A stretch of DNA of 52,511 nt from Acidimicrobiia bacterium. GTDB lineage: Bacteria; Actinomycetota; Acidimicrobiia; IMCC26256; DASPTH01. Shown here piece after piece: positions 39,912 to 48,158 of this stretch. The translations under genes were made by a program, and so were the position numbers. The first letter of the stretch is position 1. Each line of letters begins with the position of its first letter. The notes under the pieces were generated by a model. It was not told the origin of the DNA and searched no databases. It saw only the letters and a program-made list of their open reading frames with translations. The stretch spans positions 4,782-57,292 of the forward strand of contig JBBDHW010000068.1 in the NCBI GenBank assembly GCA_040880805.1, read 5' to 3'.

Positions 39912-40997
39912 CTACGACGTGGTGTGCGAGTGATCGCAGCCGGCGCCGCCGTGGCCCTCGATCCCTGCGAACGGACCGCACGGCGTGTTCTCGATCCACA
40001 CGTGAATCATCGGTGACGTCCCTCGGAACGTGCCGCCGGGCCGGCACACGCCGTTGACCAGGATCCCGACCACGTGGCCGGCATCGTCCCAGCAGAGGTT
40101 CTGGTGGTCGTGCCAGGGCGTGAGCGTGCCCGCGATGTCGGGCGCGCCGGCCAGCGTCCTGCCGCGGTTGAGGATGTACATCGCCGACACGACGCGCTTC
40201 GAACCGTCGGCGAGGTGCTGGAGCACGATCGACTCGATCGCGTGCGCGTCGAGCTCGCGGCCGTCCGTGATGTAGGAGCTGTTGACGAAGTGCTCGAAGG
40301 AACCGATGCGACGGCCGTCACCGATCGACTTGTAGCCCGCGGCGACGACTGCTTGCTCGTTCGCGAAGAAGGCCATCGCCAGTCGTGTCTCGTCGAGCAG
40401 CGTCTTCGCTCGCTCCCTCTGCAGGCTCGTGAGGCGAGGATCGTTCAGCGAGACGATCGTTCCCGTTGCGGTTTCGGCGGTGGCCGCCGGGTGGCTGTGC
40501 GTGTGCGCGGGAGCGGCCGTGGCGTCGCTGTGTGTGTGACCCGCAGCCATTGCCGGGACGGCGAGCACGAGCACGAGGAAGCACGCAACCGCGATCGCGG
40601 GGATGTCGAGATGACGTACGACGCGCCGTTCACCCACGAGCGAGACGGTGCCTCCGATCACCGCGATCCCGGCGAGCCCGGCCGCGAGCGCATCCTGGAA
40701 GCCGACGTGTTCGACCGTACCGAACGGACCCCCGAGCCCGACGGTGTGGGTGAGCAACCACACCGCGACGCAACCCGCGTTGAGCAGCACCCCGGCAATG
40801 ACGACGGGGCGGTTGGGACGGAACACGACGAAACCGGCCCAAGCGAGTTGCGCGACCGCGCAGAGGGCGAACGTCCACGCGAGCATGGGGTCGTCGGCGT
40901 GATTCCCGGCCGCCGCCGCATGCACGAGACCGGCTCCCGCCGATGCCGCGGCCGCGGTCGCGAGCAGTGTCGAAACGGGCCGAGTGGCGGTTGTCAC
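39912..40997 (-). CDS. Membrane protein with His-rich loop and WHDHQNLCW domain
   Basis: A 361-residue protein I do not recognise by name. Residues 5-160 hold about five hydrophobic helices (LLATAAAASAGAGLVHAAAAG, WTFALCAVAQLAWAGFVVF, VVIAGVLLNAGCVAVWLLT, AALAAGLAGIAVIGGTVSLVG, IPAIAVACFLVLVLAVPAMA). A His-rich stretch (HTHSDATAAPAHTHSHP) follows. The C-terminal 160 residues form a distinct, probably extracellular domain with YILNRGRTLAGAPDIAGTLTPWHDHQNLCWDD, NGVCRPGG, MIHVWIEN and a GCDHSH end. Many His and Cys residues suggest metal binding. The GTG at 40997 is favoured; TTG at 41018 is the alternative. Confidence 0.7.
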   Translation of the reverse strand: MTTATRPVSTLLATAAAASAGAGLVHAAAAGNHADDPMLAWTFALCAVAQLAWAGFVVFRPNRPVVIAGVLLNAGCVAVWLLTHTVGLGGPFGTVEHVGFQDALAAGLAGIAVIGGTVSLVGERRVVRHLDIPAIAVACFLVLVLAVPAMAAGHTHSDATAAPAHTHSHPAATAETATGTIVSLNDPRLTSLQRERAKTLLDETRLAMAFFANEQAVVAAGYKSIGDGRRIGSFEHFVNSSYITDGRELDAHAIESIVLQHLADGSKRVVSAMYILNRGRTLAGAPDIAGTLTPWHDHQNLCWDDAGHVVGILVNGVCRPGGTFRGTSPMIHVWIENTPCGPFAGIEGHGGAGCDHSHTTS

Positions 40998-41147
40998 AGC
41001 ACGCCATTCTTGCCACAAACCGTCGGCCCGGTGTCGCCGCGATGTCAGGAGATCGTGGGCGGGCCACTTTTCTGTAAGGCGCGTGGCCCCTGGTTCCTCT
41101 CAATGGTGTCGGCCGGCTCCCCGCCGGCACCCACAAGGGAGGAAGCC

Positions 41148-41915
41148 ATGATGCAGGAAGGAACCAACCAAGCAACGAGGACTCGCCGCTCCCGCCGCCT
41201 GCTCGCGGCGCTGGGTGTGTTGGTGCTCTCCGCGGGACTCGTCGGTGGTGTCCTCGCCGCCTCGTCCGACGACGACACCCCCGCCGACCACAAGCCTGCC
41301 GACCACAAGCCTGCCGACCACAAGCCTGCCGACCACAAGTCGGTGAAGAGCGTCGACCCGACCAGCCCGAACCCGGATCCTCCCGCGACGACCTCGGCCC
41401 CAACGGTCGTGAGCGTGAACCCCGGACCGGTCGGCACCAGCAACGCGGACGACCAGTCCACGCCGGGCGAGGAGTTCGGGCACGGGACGGGACACGAGGG
41501 TGACACCTCGTTGGGCAGCCCGCCTCCGCCCACGCCTCCGCCCACGCCTCCCGTCGACACCGCAGGACCGACCATCGACCTCGTGTACTGGGACCACGTC
41601 GCGATCTACGAGTCGCGGCCGTACACCTCCAATTGCCCGTCGATGCCGACCGCGATCACCGACGCAACGCTGTACGTGCATGTCAGTGACCCGTCGGGGA
41701 TTGCCGGGGTCGACGTGAGGTACGAAGTCTTCGGAGCCACGTTCGTACGTCCCATGGCGCTCTCGGGCGACACCTTCACCAAGAACCTCGGCATGCCCGA
41801 CCCTTCGTTCACCGACTCGTCGCGGATCTTCCTGGTCGAGGTGATCGCAACCGACGCACGCGGCAACGAGACCCGTTTCACGGTGGACACCCTCGTGATT
41901 CTCGACTGCCCCTGA
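41148..41915 (+). CDS. Secreted or anchored protein with PADHK repeats and Ig-like C-terminal domain
   Basis: A 255-residue protein of unknown function. RTRRSRRLLAALGVLVLSAGLVGGVLAAS is a signal peptide or anchor. Four PADHK repeats (residues 45-64) and a Pro/Thr-rich linker follow. Residues 138-255 form a beta-rich Ig-like domain (DTAGPTIDLVYWD ... VHVSDPSGIAGVDVRYEVFG ... VEVIATDARGNETRFTVDTLVILDCP) with Cys163 and Cys254, a probable disulfide. The same domain pattern ends the convergent sigma-factor fusion next door. AGGGAGG lies 5 nt before the ATG. The stop is 3 bp from the neighbour's stop. Confidence 0.8.
   Translation: MMQEGTNQATRTRRSRRLLAALGVLVLSAGLVGGVLAASSDDDTPADHKPADHKPADHKPADHKSVKSVDPTSPNPDPPATTSAPTVVSVNPGPVGTSNADDQSTPGEEFGHGTGHEGDTSLGSPPPPTPPPTPPVDTAGPTIDLVYWDHVAIYESRPYTSNCPSMPTAITDATLYVHVSDPSGIAGVDVRYEVFGATFVRPMALSGDTFTKNLGMPDPSFTDSSRIFLVEVIATDARGNETRFTVDTLVILDCP
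41280..41339. repeat. 15-bp tandem repeat (4 copies)
   Basis: Four in-frame copies of CCTGCCGACCACAAG, the first with CCC, encode PADHK in the secreted protein. Near-identical copies suggest recent expansion. Confidence 0.9.
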
Positions 41916-41918
41916 GCG

Positions 41919-43322
41919 TCACGGACACGGTCCGGCCTTCACGACGACGGCTCCTCGGGGTGCCGTCGTCGTGTTGCCGGCACTGTCGGTCGCGCGCACC
42001 GACCAGGTGAGCACTCCCGGGTCCGCGAATGGGCCCAGCACCACGCCGTACGACGATCCACTGATCGTCATCACCTCCGACCCTCCGCCGTCGACGTCGT
42101 GGTTCCATTCGACGACGACCTTCGCAACACCCGATGGATCGCTGACCGTCGCCGACACGGAGGTGTCGCTGGGCGCACCGTTGACGACGATGCACGCCTG
42201 CTTGCTCGAGATGTTGGTGATCGAGGGGCCTTGCGTGTCCGGCTCGGTCGGTGCCGGAGTCGGTCCCGTGCCATCGTTGCCGGACGGCGGTGTGGCGGCG
42301 GGCGCGCCCGGCGCGACCGCGGGAATTGTCGTCTCATCGGGCGCGACCGCGGGCGCGATGCCCGGAGTTGTGGTGGTGGTGTCGCCGGTCGTCTCGTGGT
42401 CGGAGTGTGTCGCGACGATGCCGAGACGGGCGTCGTCGTCGCTGGTCGCGAGCGCGGTCACGGCGCCACCGATTGCGAGCGCGGCCAGAATTGCTGCTGC
42501 GGCTGCGATCCATCTGCGCCTCCGGTCCGGAACGCTTCCGAGATTGCGGTCGCGGGCCGCGTGCATGCGCTCGAGCGTCGGCGCGCGGAGCAGCGCCGGC
42601 GCGCCGACCAGCGGGACCGCGGCAAGGGCGGCGAGCGGGCTCACGAGTGCCTTGCGGCTGCGCTCGCACACATCGCACGATTCCACGTGACGCGCGACGC
42701 GCTTTCGCCAGAGCGGCGAGAACCGGCCGTCCCAATTCACGAGGAGTTGCTGGAGCTCGGTGCAGTCGTCGCGACCCGGTCCCGCCACGAGGAGCGCGCC
42801 GAGCGACCGCTCGACCTGGTCGCGCAGCCGGTGGACGAGCACGTACGCGTGCCCCGGCGTCACGCCGATCGCGTCGGCGAGCTCCTGGCCGTCGAGCCCC
42901 TGCCGCACGTTCAGGTCGAGCAGGGAGCGGTCTCGCGCGGAGAGACCGGCGGCCGCCGCCCACACGAGCCGCGCCGCGTTGTCGGCCGCATCACCGGCTT
43001 CGAGGTCGACCGGCTCCGCCGCGATGTCGACCCCCGCGCCCTCTGTCGGCACGGCGCGGCGCCGAGCACGGGCGCGGCGGAGCGCCTCGTTGCGCGCGAT
43101 GGCGTACAGCCAGGGCTTGAGTTTCGCCGGATCACGAAGCTGACCGAGGCGCGACGCCGCGAGCACGAAGGTGTCCTGCATCGCGTCGGCTGCGTCGTCA
43201 CGGTTGCGCAGCACGGAGAAGCAGAAGTCGTGGATGCGGTCCGCGTACCGGTCGTAGACCTCACCGAGCGCGTCGTGGTCGCCGCTGCGCGCTGCGATGA
43301 CGAGCTCGGCGTCGTCTCGCAT
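41919..43322 (-). CDS. ECF sigma factor fused to zinc-finger anti-sigma, TM anchor and extracellular Ig-like domain
   Basis: A 467-residue chimera. Residues 15-85 are sigma region 2 (ALGEVYDRYADRIHDFCFSVLRNRDDAADAMQDTFVLA) and 118-180 region 4 (LSARDRSLLDLNVRQGLDGQELADAIGVTPGHAYVLVHRLRDQVERS). Cys187 and HVESCDVC (His212, Cys216, Cys219) form a zinc-binding anti-sigma motif. One transmembrane helix spans 271-293. A Thr/Pro/Ala linker leads to an Ig-like domain (364-467, Cys377 and Cys466). The sigma part is therefore tethered to the membrane with an outside sensor. TACGCT lies 6 nt before ATG 43322. Confidence 0.87.
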   Translation of the reverse strand: MRDDAELVIAARSGDHDALGEVYDRYADRIHDFCFSVLRNRDDAADAMQDTFVLAASRLGQLRDPAKLKPWLYAIARNEALRRARARRRAVPTEGAGVDIAAEPVDLEAGDAADNAARLVWAAAAGLSARDRSLLDLNVRQGLDGQELADAIGVTPGHAYVLVHRLRDQVERSLGALLVAGPGRDDCTELQQLLVNWDGRFSPLWRKRVARHVESCDVCERSRKALVSPLAALAAVPLVGAPALLRAPTLERMHAARDRNLGSVPDRRRRWIAAAAAILAALAIGGAVTALATSDDDARLGIVATHSDHETTGDTTTTTPGIAPAVAPDETTIPAVAPGAPAATPPSGNDGTGPTPAPTEPDTQGPSITNISSKQACIVVNGAPSDTSVSATVSDPSGVAKVVVEWNHDVDGGGSEVMTISGSSYGVVLGPFADPGVLTWSVRATDSAGNTTTAPRGAVVVKAGPCP

Positions 43323-43328
43323 CGCGCG

Positions 43329-43334
43329 AGCGTA
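43329..43334 (-). promoter_or_regulatory. TACGCT -10 element of the sigma fusion gene
   Basis: Minus-strand TACGCT, spacer CGCGCG, then ATG 43322, giving a likely leaderless mRNA separate from the upstream substrate-binding-protein gene. Confidence 0.45.
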
Positions 43335-43371
43335 GAGGTGCGCTCGACCGGAATCCCCGATCCGCTGATGG

Positions 43372-45165
43372 CTACGACAACGACGCCTCGCCGCCGCCTG
43401 CAGCCTTGGCCACGAAGCCGTTGGTGTTCGGCGCGCCGTACTGGCCTGTCCCACCCTGGCTCGGGCAACCCTCGCACGGGCCCGCGTACGTGGCCGTTGG
43501 CGTCGGCGACGTGTCGAACTTGACGACCGAGCCCGTCTTGTCGAACCACTTGAACGGCGTCTTCGGCCACGTGCCGCTCTTGTAGCGCTTCGCGCCGTCC
43601 ACGTACCAGGTGACGCCCTGCCCCTCGGAGCCGATCGCCTGTGACGGTCCGGTGGTGTCCGGATCCCACCACACGGGCGCGAAGTCGAGGCCGAGCTGGA
43701 GGTACTCGTCGTAGGGCAAGCCGGGGTTCTTGCCGTAGCCGGTCATGAAGCCCACCGGATAGCCCGACGCCGCGCCGCCGGTCGCCGGTACCGCGAACAG
43801 TCCTTGCCGGAACGTCTTGGGCGTGAGGTTCGGGCCGGCCGTGTGGACCCCGCTCAGCACCCAGATGAGGAACGACGGGACGGTCAAGCTCGACGTCGCG
43901 ACACCTTCACCCCAGTACCAGTTGAGGGTGTTGGTCAGCGTGCCGAGCGTCTTCTCGGGAGGGGGCGGTGCCGGCGCGGGCACGACCCATGGCGAGAGAT
44001 TCGAAATGCCGAACGCGTGCGCGAACTGCTGCTGGTCGTATGGTCGGGCGAGGATCGCGAGGTCTTGGTAGACCGCACCGGTGAGGAACCACTCGGGGTT
44101 CCATTCCTGCTTCGTCGCTTGGAGCAAGAGCGCCTTTGTCATCTCGACGTCGGTGAACAGGACCACCGTGGTGACACCCGAGTTCTTCATCTTCGTGACG
44201 ATGATCGGCGCTTGCTCCTGCGCGAGTGTCGCGTCGCCGATCGTCGAGCCGTTGCTTCGGTAGCTGTTCTCGGTGGTGAGCGTGCCCCCGTACTTCTCGA
44301 GGTAGCTCTTGAACTGGTCGATGTCGATGACGTCCTGGATGTAGACAGCACCGAACTTGCGCGTCTGGCCCTGGAGGTTCTCGTCGCCCGCGTGCTCGGC
44401 CTTCTTCCCCACGAGTTGCTTGCCGAGTACTTCGCCCGCGTTGATCGCGGACGACTGCGCGTCGGTTTGACCCCAGCGGTACGGAGCTTGGGCGAGTGCT
44501 TTCTTCGTGGTGGTTGCGTAGCCGTACACCAGGATCTTCGCCTTGGCCATCTCCGCCTCGAGCACGTCGAGACCGACCGGCGTGAGGTCGAGCACGGCGA
44601 ACGGCTTTTCCGCCTTGACCGTCACCGAGTCGGCGCGCTGTGTCTGCTCGTCGCTGCCGGTCGACTTCACGAACTTGATCTCGATGTCGCGGCCCCAGGT
44701 CTCGTAGTACTTCATGTACGCGAGCAGGTAGTCGTGCACCGCGTCCTCGTACTTCCCCCGTGACATGTCGGTGCGGTTCACGGGCGGCGTACCGCCCTGT
44801 TGCGCCTGGATGTCGATCTGCTGGTCGTTCGGCACGACGGCGACGATCGTGATGCGGTCGGCGGTGATCCCCCGGGAGGTCTTCCCGCCGTTGTCGTCAC
44901 CGTCGCTCCACGGCTTCACGCACAGAGGGCCACCGCCGACGATGGTCGAGGTGAATCGGCCGTACGGTGCGGTCCGTTCGTTCACCGTGCACCTCGGGTT
45001 GGTGAGCGCGGCTTGCGTACCCATCCCCGATCCCGGCGTCGGCTTTCCGGCACCGGCCTGTCGTTCGACGGCAGCCATCGCGGGAACGGCGATCGCCATT
45101 CCGACGACGAGCAGGACGGCGATCGCGACCGCTGCGCACGCAGTGTTACCCAGACGGTGATTCAT
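43372..45165 (-). CDS. Periplasmic-binding-protein-like (type 1) ABC substrate-binding protein
   Basis: A 597-residue exported protein. The N-terminus (AVAIAVLLVVGMAIAVPAMA) is a signal peptide or anchor. The body has the two-lobe type 1 periplasmic binding fold of branched-chain amino acid and amide receptors: ITIVAVVPNDQQIDIQAQQGG, AVLDLTPVGLDVLEAEMAKAKILVYGYA, GAVYIQDVIDIDQFKSYLEKYGG, SGVTTVVLFTDVEMTKALLLQATKQEWNPEWFLTG. It is longer than the usual 400 residues, with a Pro-rich insert (PAPAPPPPEK). No permease or ATPase genes lie nearby, so it may be a sensor or serve a distant transporter. AAGG precedes the ATG. It lies 49 bp upstream of the sigma fusion on the same strand. Confidence 0.85.
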   Translation of the reverse strand: MNHRLGNTACAAVAIAVLLVVGMAIAVPAMAAVERQAGAGKPTPGSGMGTQAALTNPRCTVNERTAPYGRFTSTIVGGGPLCVKPWSDGDDNGGKTSRGITADRITIVAVVPNDQQIDIQAQQGGTPPVNRTDMSRGKYEDAVHDYLLAYMKYYETWGRDIEIKFVKSTGSDEQTQRADSVTVKAEKPFAVLDLTPVGLDVLEAEMAKAKILVYGYATTTKKALAQAPYRWGQTDAQSSAINAGEVLGKQLVGKKAEHAGDENLQGQTRKFGAVYIQDVIDIDQFKSYLEKYGGTLTTENSYRSNGSTIGDATLAQEQAPIIVTKMKNSGVTTVVLFTDVEMTKALLLQATKQEWNPEWFLTGAVYQDLAILARPYDQQQFAHAFGISNLSPWVVPAPAPPPPEKTLGTLTNTLNWYWGEGVATSSLTVPSFLIWVLSGVHTAGPNLTPKTFRQGLFAVPATGGAASGYPVGFMTGYGKNPGLPYDEYLQLGLDFAPVWWDPDTTGPSQAIGSEGQGVTWYVDGAKRYKSGTWPKTPFKWFDKTGSVVKFDTSPTPTATYAGPCEGCPSQGGTGQYGAPNTNGFVAKAAGGGEASLS

Positions 45166-45281
45166 GTCGCCTTCCCCCCCAGCGAGACGCGCGAGCAGAG
45201 CGCTGACTTTACGCTCGCGCTGGGCCGGTGGGAAAGGCGCTCGGAATCTCGTTCGGGCTGTCGTCATGAGCGGCTGACCCG

Positions 45282-45287
45282 TATCGT
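45282..45287 (+). promoter_or_regulatory. TATCGT -10 element of the LLM oxidoreductase gene
   Basis: TATCGT, spacer GCTGCGC (7 nt), then ATG 45295, with no ribosome-binding site. Confidence 0.5.
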
Positions 45288-45294
45288 GCTGCGC

Positions 45295-46188
45295 ATGGAA
45301 TTCGGAGTGGTCATTCCGCATACGGGCCGTCGCGCGTCACCGGAGTACGTGCGCAGGTTCTGCACTACTGCGGAGGATGCCGGCTTCGACGGGCTGTGGG
45401 GCGTCGACCACATCGTGATGCCGCACCACACCGACTCCAAGTACACCCTCGGGCGCAAGCCGGCCGACATCGCCGACGACGCGGTGTCGCAACTACTCGC
45501 GCCGAACTACGAGATGATGACGACGCTGATATGGGTGGCGGGTTTCACCGGCCGGATCAAGCTCGGTACCTCGGTCGCGGTGTTGCCGATCCGTAACGCG
45601 GTGTTCAACGCGCGTCAGCTCGCGACGCTCGACGTCTACTCCGACGGGCGTGTGCTCTACGGGGCGGGCGTGGGCTGGCTACGAGAAGAAGCCGAGATGA
45701 TGGGCATGCCCTGGGATCACCGCGGCCGGCGCAGCGAGGAACACATCGCGTTGTTGCGTGCGCTCTGGTGTGCGGAGGGCGACCTCGTCGAGTTCCACGG
45801 CGAGTACCACGACATCCCGCCTATCGATCCAGAGCCGCGTCCGGTGCAACGACCGATCCCGATCCTCGTCGGGGGTCACTCCGACGTCGCGCTCGAGCGC
45901 GCCGGTCGCATCGGCGACGGTTGGATCGCGGCTCCCATGTCGCCCGAACCTCTTGCCGAGCACTGGGCGAAAGTGCGCGACGCCGCGGCGCGCAACGACC
46001 GCGATCCCGACGCGCTCATGCTCGTCGGCGCGATGCGACCGCTCCGTGACACGAAGCAGGTCGACGCGATCGCCGCCTATGCCGAGATCGGCGTCGACCA
46101 TCTGATCGTCGACCTGTATGTGGCGTCGCGCGACGCGGTGTTCGACGAGCTCCATCGCTTCTCCGCAGAAGTCGCGCCGCGGTTCTGA
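45295..46188 (+). CDS. LLM class F420-dependent oxidoreductase
   Basis: A 297-residue luciferase-like TIM barrel using F420 or flavin. It starts MEFGVVIPHTGRRASPEYVRRFCTTAEDAGFDGLWGVDHIVMP. Other typical parts are IKLGTSVAVLPIRNAVFNARQLATLDVYSDGRVLYGAGVGWLREE and PVQRPIPILVGGHSDVALERAGRIGDGWI. TIGR03619-like F420 enzymes have this layout. The substrate is unknown. Together with the Ddn-like protein it indicates an F420-using host. Confidence 0.92.
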   Translation: MEFGVVIPHTGRRASPEYVRRFCTTAEDAGFDGLWGVDHIVMPHHTDSKYTLGRKPADIADDAVSQLLAPNYEMMTTLIWVAGFTGRIKLGTSVAVLPIRNAVFNARQLATLDVYSDGRVLYGAGVGWLREEAEMMGMPWDHRGRRSEEHIALLRALWCAEGDLVEFHGEYHDIPPIDPEPRPVQRPIPILVGGHSDVALERAGRIGDGWIAAPMSPEPLAEHWAKVRDAAARNDRDPDALMLVGAMRPLRDTKQVDAIAAYAEIGVDHLIVDLYVASRDAVFDELHRFSAEVAPRF

Positions 46189-46197
46189 CGAGCGGGA

Positions 46198-46965
46198 TCA
46201 GCCCGGCTTGCTGAAGTGGTCCCACTCCCACGCCCGCACCGAGACGAAGGGCGCCGCGAGCTCCGGCGTGACCGGTGCGCGCTCCCATCTCTCGTTGACG
46301 ACCTCGGCGACGGGGCCGGCGACTTCGACCGGGTCACCGTCGAGGTAGCACACCGCGATGCTGTAGCCGGTGGTGTCGAGGCGGTCGGGCCGCACACTGC
46401 CCGAAGCGAACGTCCACATGCCCGCGACCCCGTCGATGTCGAGGAGCGGCTCGACGTGCTCGTCCGTCCATGGGGCCGGCTCGCTCGCGTCGTCGGGGCG
46501 TTCGACCACGAGGTACATGCCGCGGTTCGGGCGGTACGGCACGACCTCCGCGGTGACCAGCGCGCTCGCCGCCGCGTGACAGGTGACGACGTCGAAACCG
46601 CCGAGCATCACGGCAGGGAGACGGTGCGGGAACCGGCCGACCTCGCCGAGGTGCGCCCCGAGCGTGAACCAGTCGTCGATGGCCTGGGCGACGGGCTCGC
46701 CGAACAGGTACTGCACGATGTGGTTCGTGGGCCCGAAGCGCTCCGATTGCACCGCGCGGGCGGCCCGGCATTCGGGTGTCGACGCCCACCGCTGCCCGTA
46801 GAGCAGACCGGGGATCTCGTACTGCTGCGGCATGTGGTCGAGCCCGTGCCACTCGAGATATGGCGCGTCGTCACCATCCCGTGAGCTCGCCGACAACGAC
46901 ATCGTCGCGAGCTTGACCTTGTTCCGAGCCTTGGGGTTCCGAGCCTTGGGGTTCCGAGCGTTCAT
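46198..46965 (-). CDS. Dimeric alpha/beta-barrel-like protein of unknown function, P450 partner
   Basis: A 255-residue protein I cannot name. It seems built from two related halves, each with a W-x-H-x8-pG motif: EWHGLDHMPQQYEIPGLLYGQRW and PWTDEHVEPLLDIDGVAGMWTF. This is like EthD/dimeric alpha-beta barrel proteins, often found beside P450s. The C-terminus ends VSVRAWEWDHFSKPG. The N-terminus carries a NPKAR repeat (MNARNPKARNPKARNK). The ATG overlaps the P450 stop as ATGA, so it is translationally coupled and probably assists the P450 pathway. Confidence 0.7.
   Translation of the reverse strand: MNARNPKARNPKARNKVKLATMSLSASSRDGDDAPYLEWHGLDHMPQQYEIPGLLYGQRWASTPECRAARAVQSERFGPTNHIVQYLFGEPVAQAIDDWFTLGAHLGEVGRFPHRLPAVMLGGFDVVTCHAAASALVTAEVVPYRPNRGMYLVVERPDDASEPAPWTDEHVEPLLDIDGVAGMWTFASGSVRPDRLDTTGYSIAVCYLDGDPVEVAGPVAEVVNERWERAPVTPELAAPFVSVRAWEWDHFSKPG
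46922..46960. repeat. 15-bp tandem repeat (2.6 copies) at the start of the P450 partner gene
   Basis: TTCCGAGCCTTGGGG occurs twice, followed by a 9-nt partial copy. It encodes the NPKAR repeats just after the start codon. Confidence 0.85.
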
Positions 46966-48158
46966 CGCGTCCTCACGGGCAGCTTGTGCCAGCCGCGAAC
47001 GGTGCTGGTGTGGACTCGCTCGGCGTGCTCGTCGTCGACCTCCCATTCCGGGAACCGCGCGAGCACCTCTTCGAGGGCGATGCGGCCTTCGAGTCGTGCC
47101 AGGGCGGCACCCATGCAGAAGTGAAGCCCGTAGCCGAAGCTCAAGTGGTGGTCGATGGTGCGGCGGACGTCGAAGCGGTCGGGGTCGTCGAACTTGCGCT
47201 CGTCGCGGTTCGCCGCCGCGGTGAGGAGGAGCAGCACCGCACCCTCGGGCACCGTCGTGCCGTGGAGCTCGACGTCGCGGGTGACGTAGCGCGCCTGTAC
47301 GGGCGACGGTGCCTCGTACCGCAGGATCTCCTCGATCGCGCCGGGGACGAGACCGCGGTCGTCGAGTAGCACGCGGCGCTGGTCGGGATGCTTGGAGAGC
47401 AGGTACCCGGTCCACCCGATGAGGCGCGTCGTGGTCTCGTTTCCCGCCGCTGCCAACAGGCCCGCGTAGTTGAGGATCTCGTCCTCGTCGAGGTGACGGT
47501 CGACGCCGTGCTCGTCGACGAACGTGACTTCGATGAGGTCGGTCATCAGGTCGTCGGACGGATGCTCGCGCCGGAAGGTGACGTATTCGGCGAAGTGCTC
47601 CGTGTCGGTCACGAGGCTGTCCGCACCCTCGGGGATCACCCCTTCTTCGATCCGCATGCCTTCGTCGATGCGGTCACGCACCGCGATCTGATCCTCTTCG
47701 GGGATGCCGAGCAGCTCGCTGATGAGCCGCATGGGCATGTCGGCCCCGAGATCGCGCACGAAGTCGAAGCCGCCGCGCCCGACGAGCGGGTCGAGCGCGT
47801 TGGCGCAGAACTGGCGGGCGCGGCCTTCGAGCTCTGCAACGCGCCGCGGCGTGAACACGCGGCCCAACAGCTTGCGATGGAGGTCGTGGATGGGCGGATC
47901 CTCGAAGAGGATCATGCCGCGCGGGATCTCGATCCCCGAGCGGATCATCTCGAGCACCGAGCCGCGCCCCGAGATGAAGGTCTGCCAGTTGACCGAGCAC
48001 GACTCCACGTCGGCGAATCGACTCACCGCGTAGAAGTCGAAGCGGTCGTTGCGGTAGAGCGGCATCTCGTCGCGCATCCGCTTCCAGATCGGATACGGGT
48101 CGGCGTCGATCTCGAAGTCGTAGGGGTCGTAGTAGATGTCGCTCGCGATGCCGGTCAT
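46962..48158 (-). CDS. Cytochrome P450
   Basis: A 398-residue soluble bacterial class P450 monooxygenase. The oxygen-activation I helix reads LLAAAGNETTTRLIG, the K-helix ExxR is IEEILRYEAPSPVQARYVTRDVELHGTTVP, and the heme-binding loop is FGYGLHFCMGAALARLEGRIALEEVL, with the proximal Cys in HFCMG. The substrate is unknown; steroids, terpenes or fatty acids are usual in related actinobacteria. GAGGA precedes the ATG. No ferredoxin gene is adjacent. It forms an operon with the alpha/beta-barrel partner. Confidence 0.95.
   Translation of the reverse strand: MTGIASDIYYDPYDFEIDADPYPIWKRMRDEMPLYRNDRFDFYAVSRFADVESCSVNWQTFISGRGSVLEMIRSGIEIPRGMILFEDPPIHDLHRKLLGRVFTPRRVAELEGRARQFCANALDPLVGRGGFDFVRDLGADMPMRLISELLGIPEEDQIAVRDRIDEGMRIEEGVIPEGADSLVTDTEHFAEYVTFRREHPSDDLMTDLIEVTFVDEHGVDRHLDEDEILNYAGLLAAAGNETTTRLIGWTGYLLSKHPDQRRVLLDDRGLVPGAIEEILRYEAPSPVQARYVTRDVELHGTTVPEGAVLLLLTAAANRDERKFDDPDRFDVRRTIDHHLSFGYGLHFCMGAALARLEGRIALEEVLARFPEWEVDDEHAERVHTSTVRGWHKLPVRTR

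Noticed and set aside
41280-41339. CRISPR or regulatory repeat array
   Set aside because: The 15-bp units are contiguous, in frame, and encode PADHK in a secreted protein.
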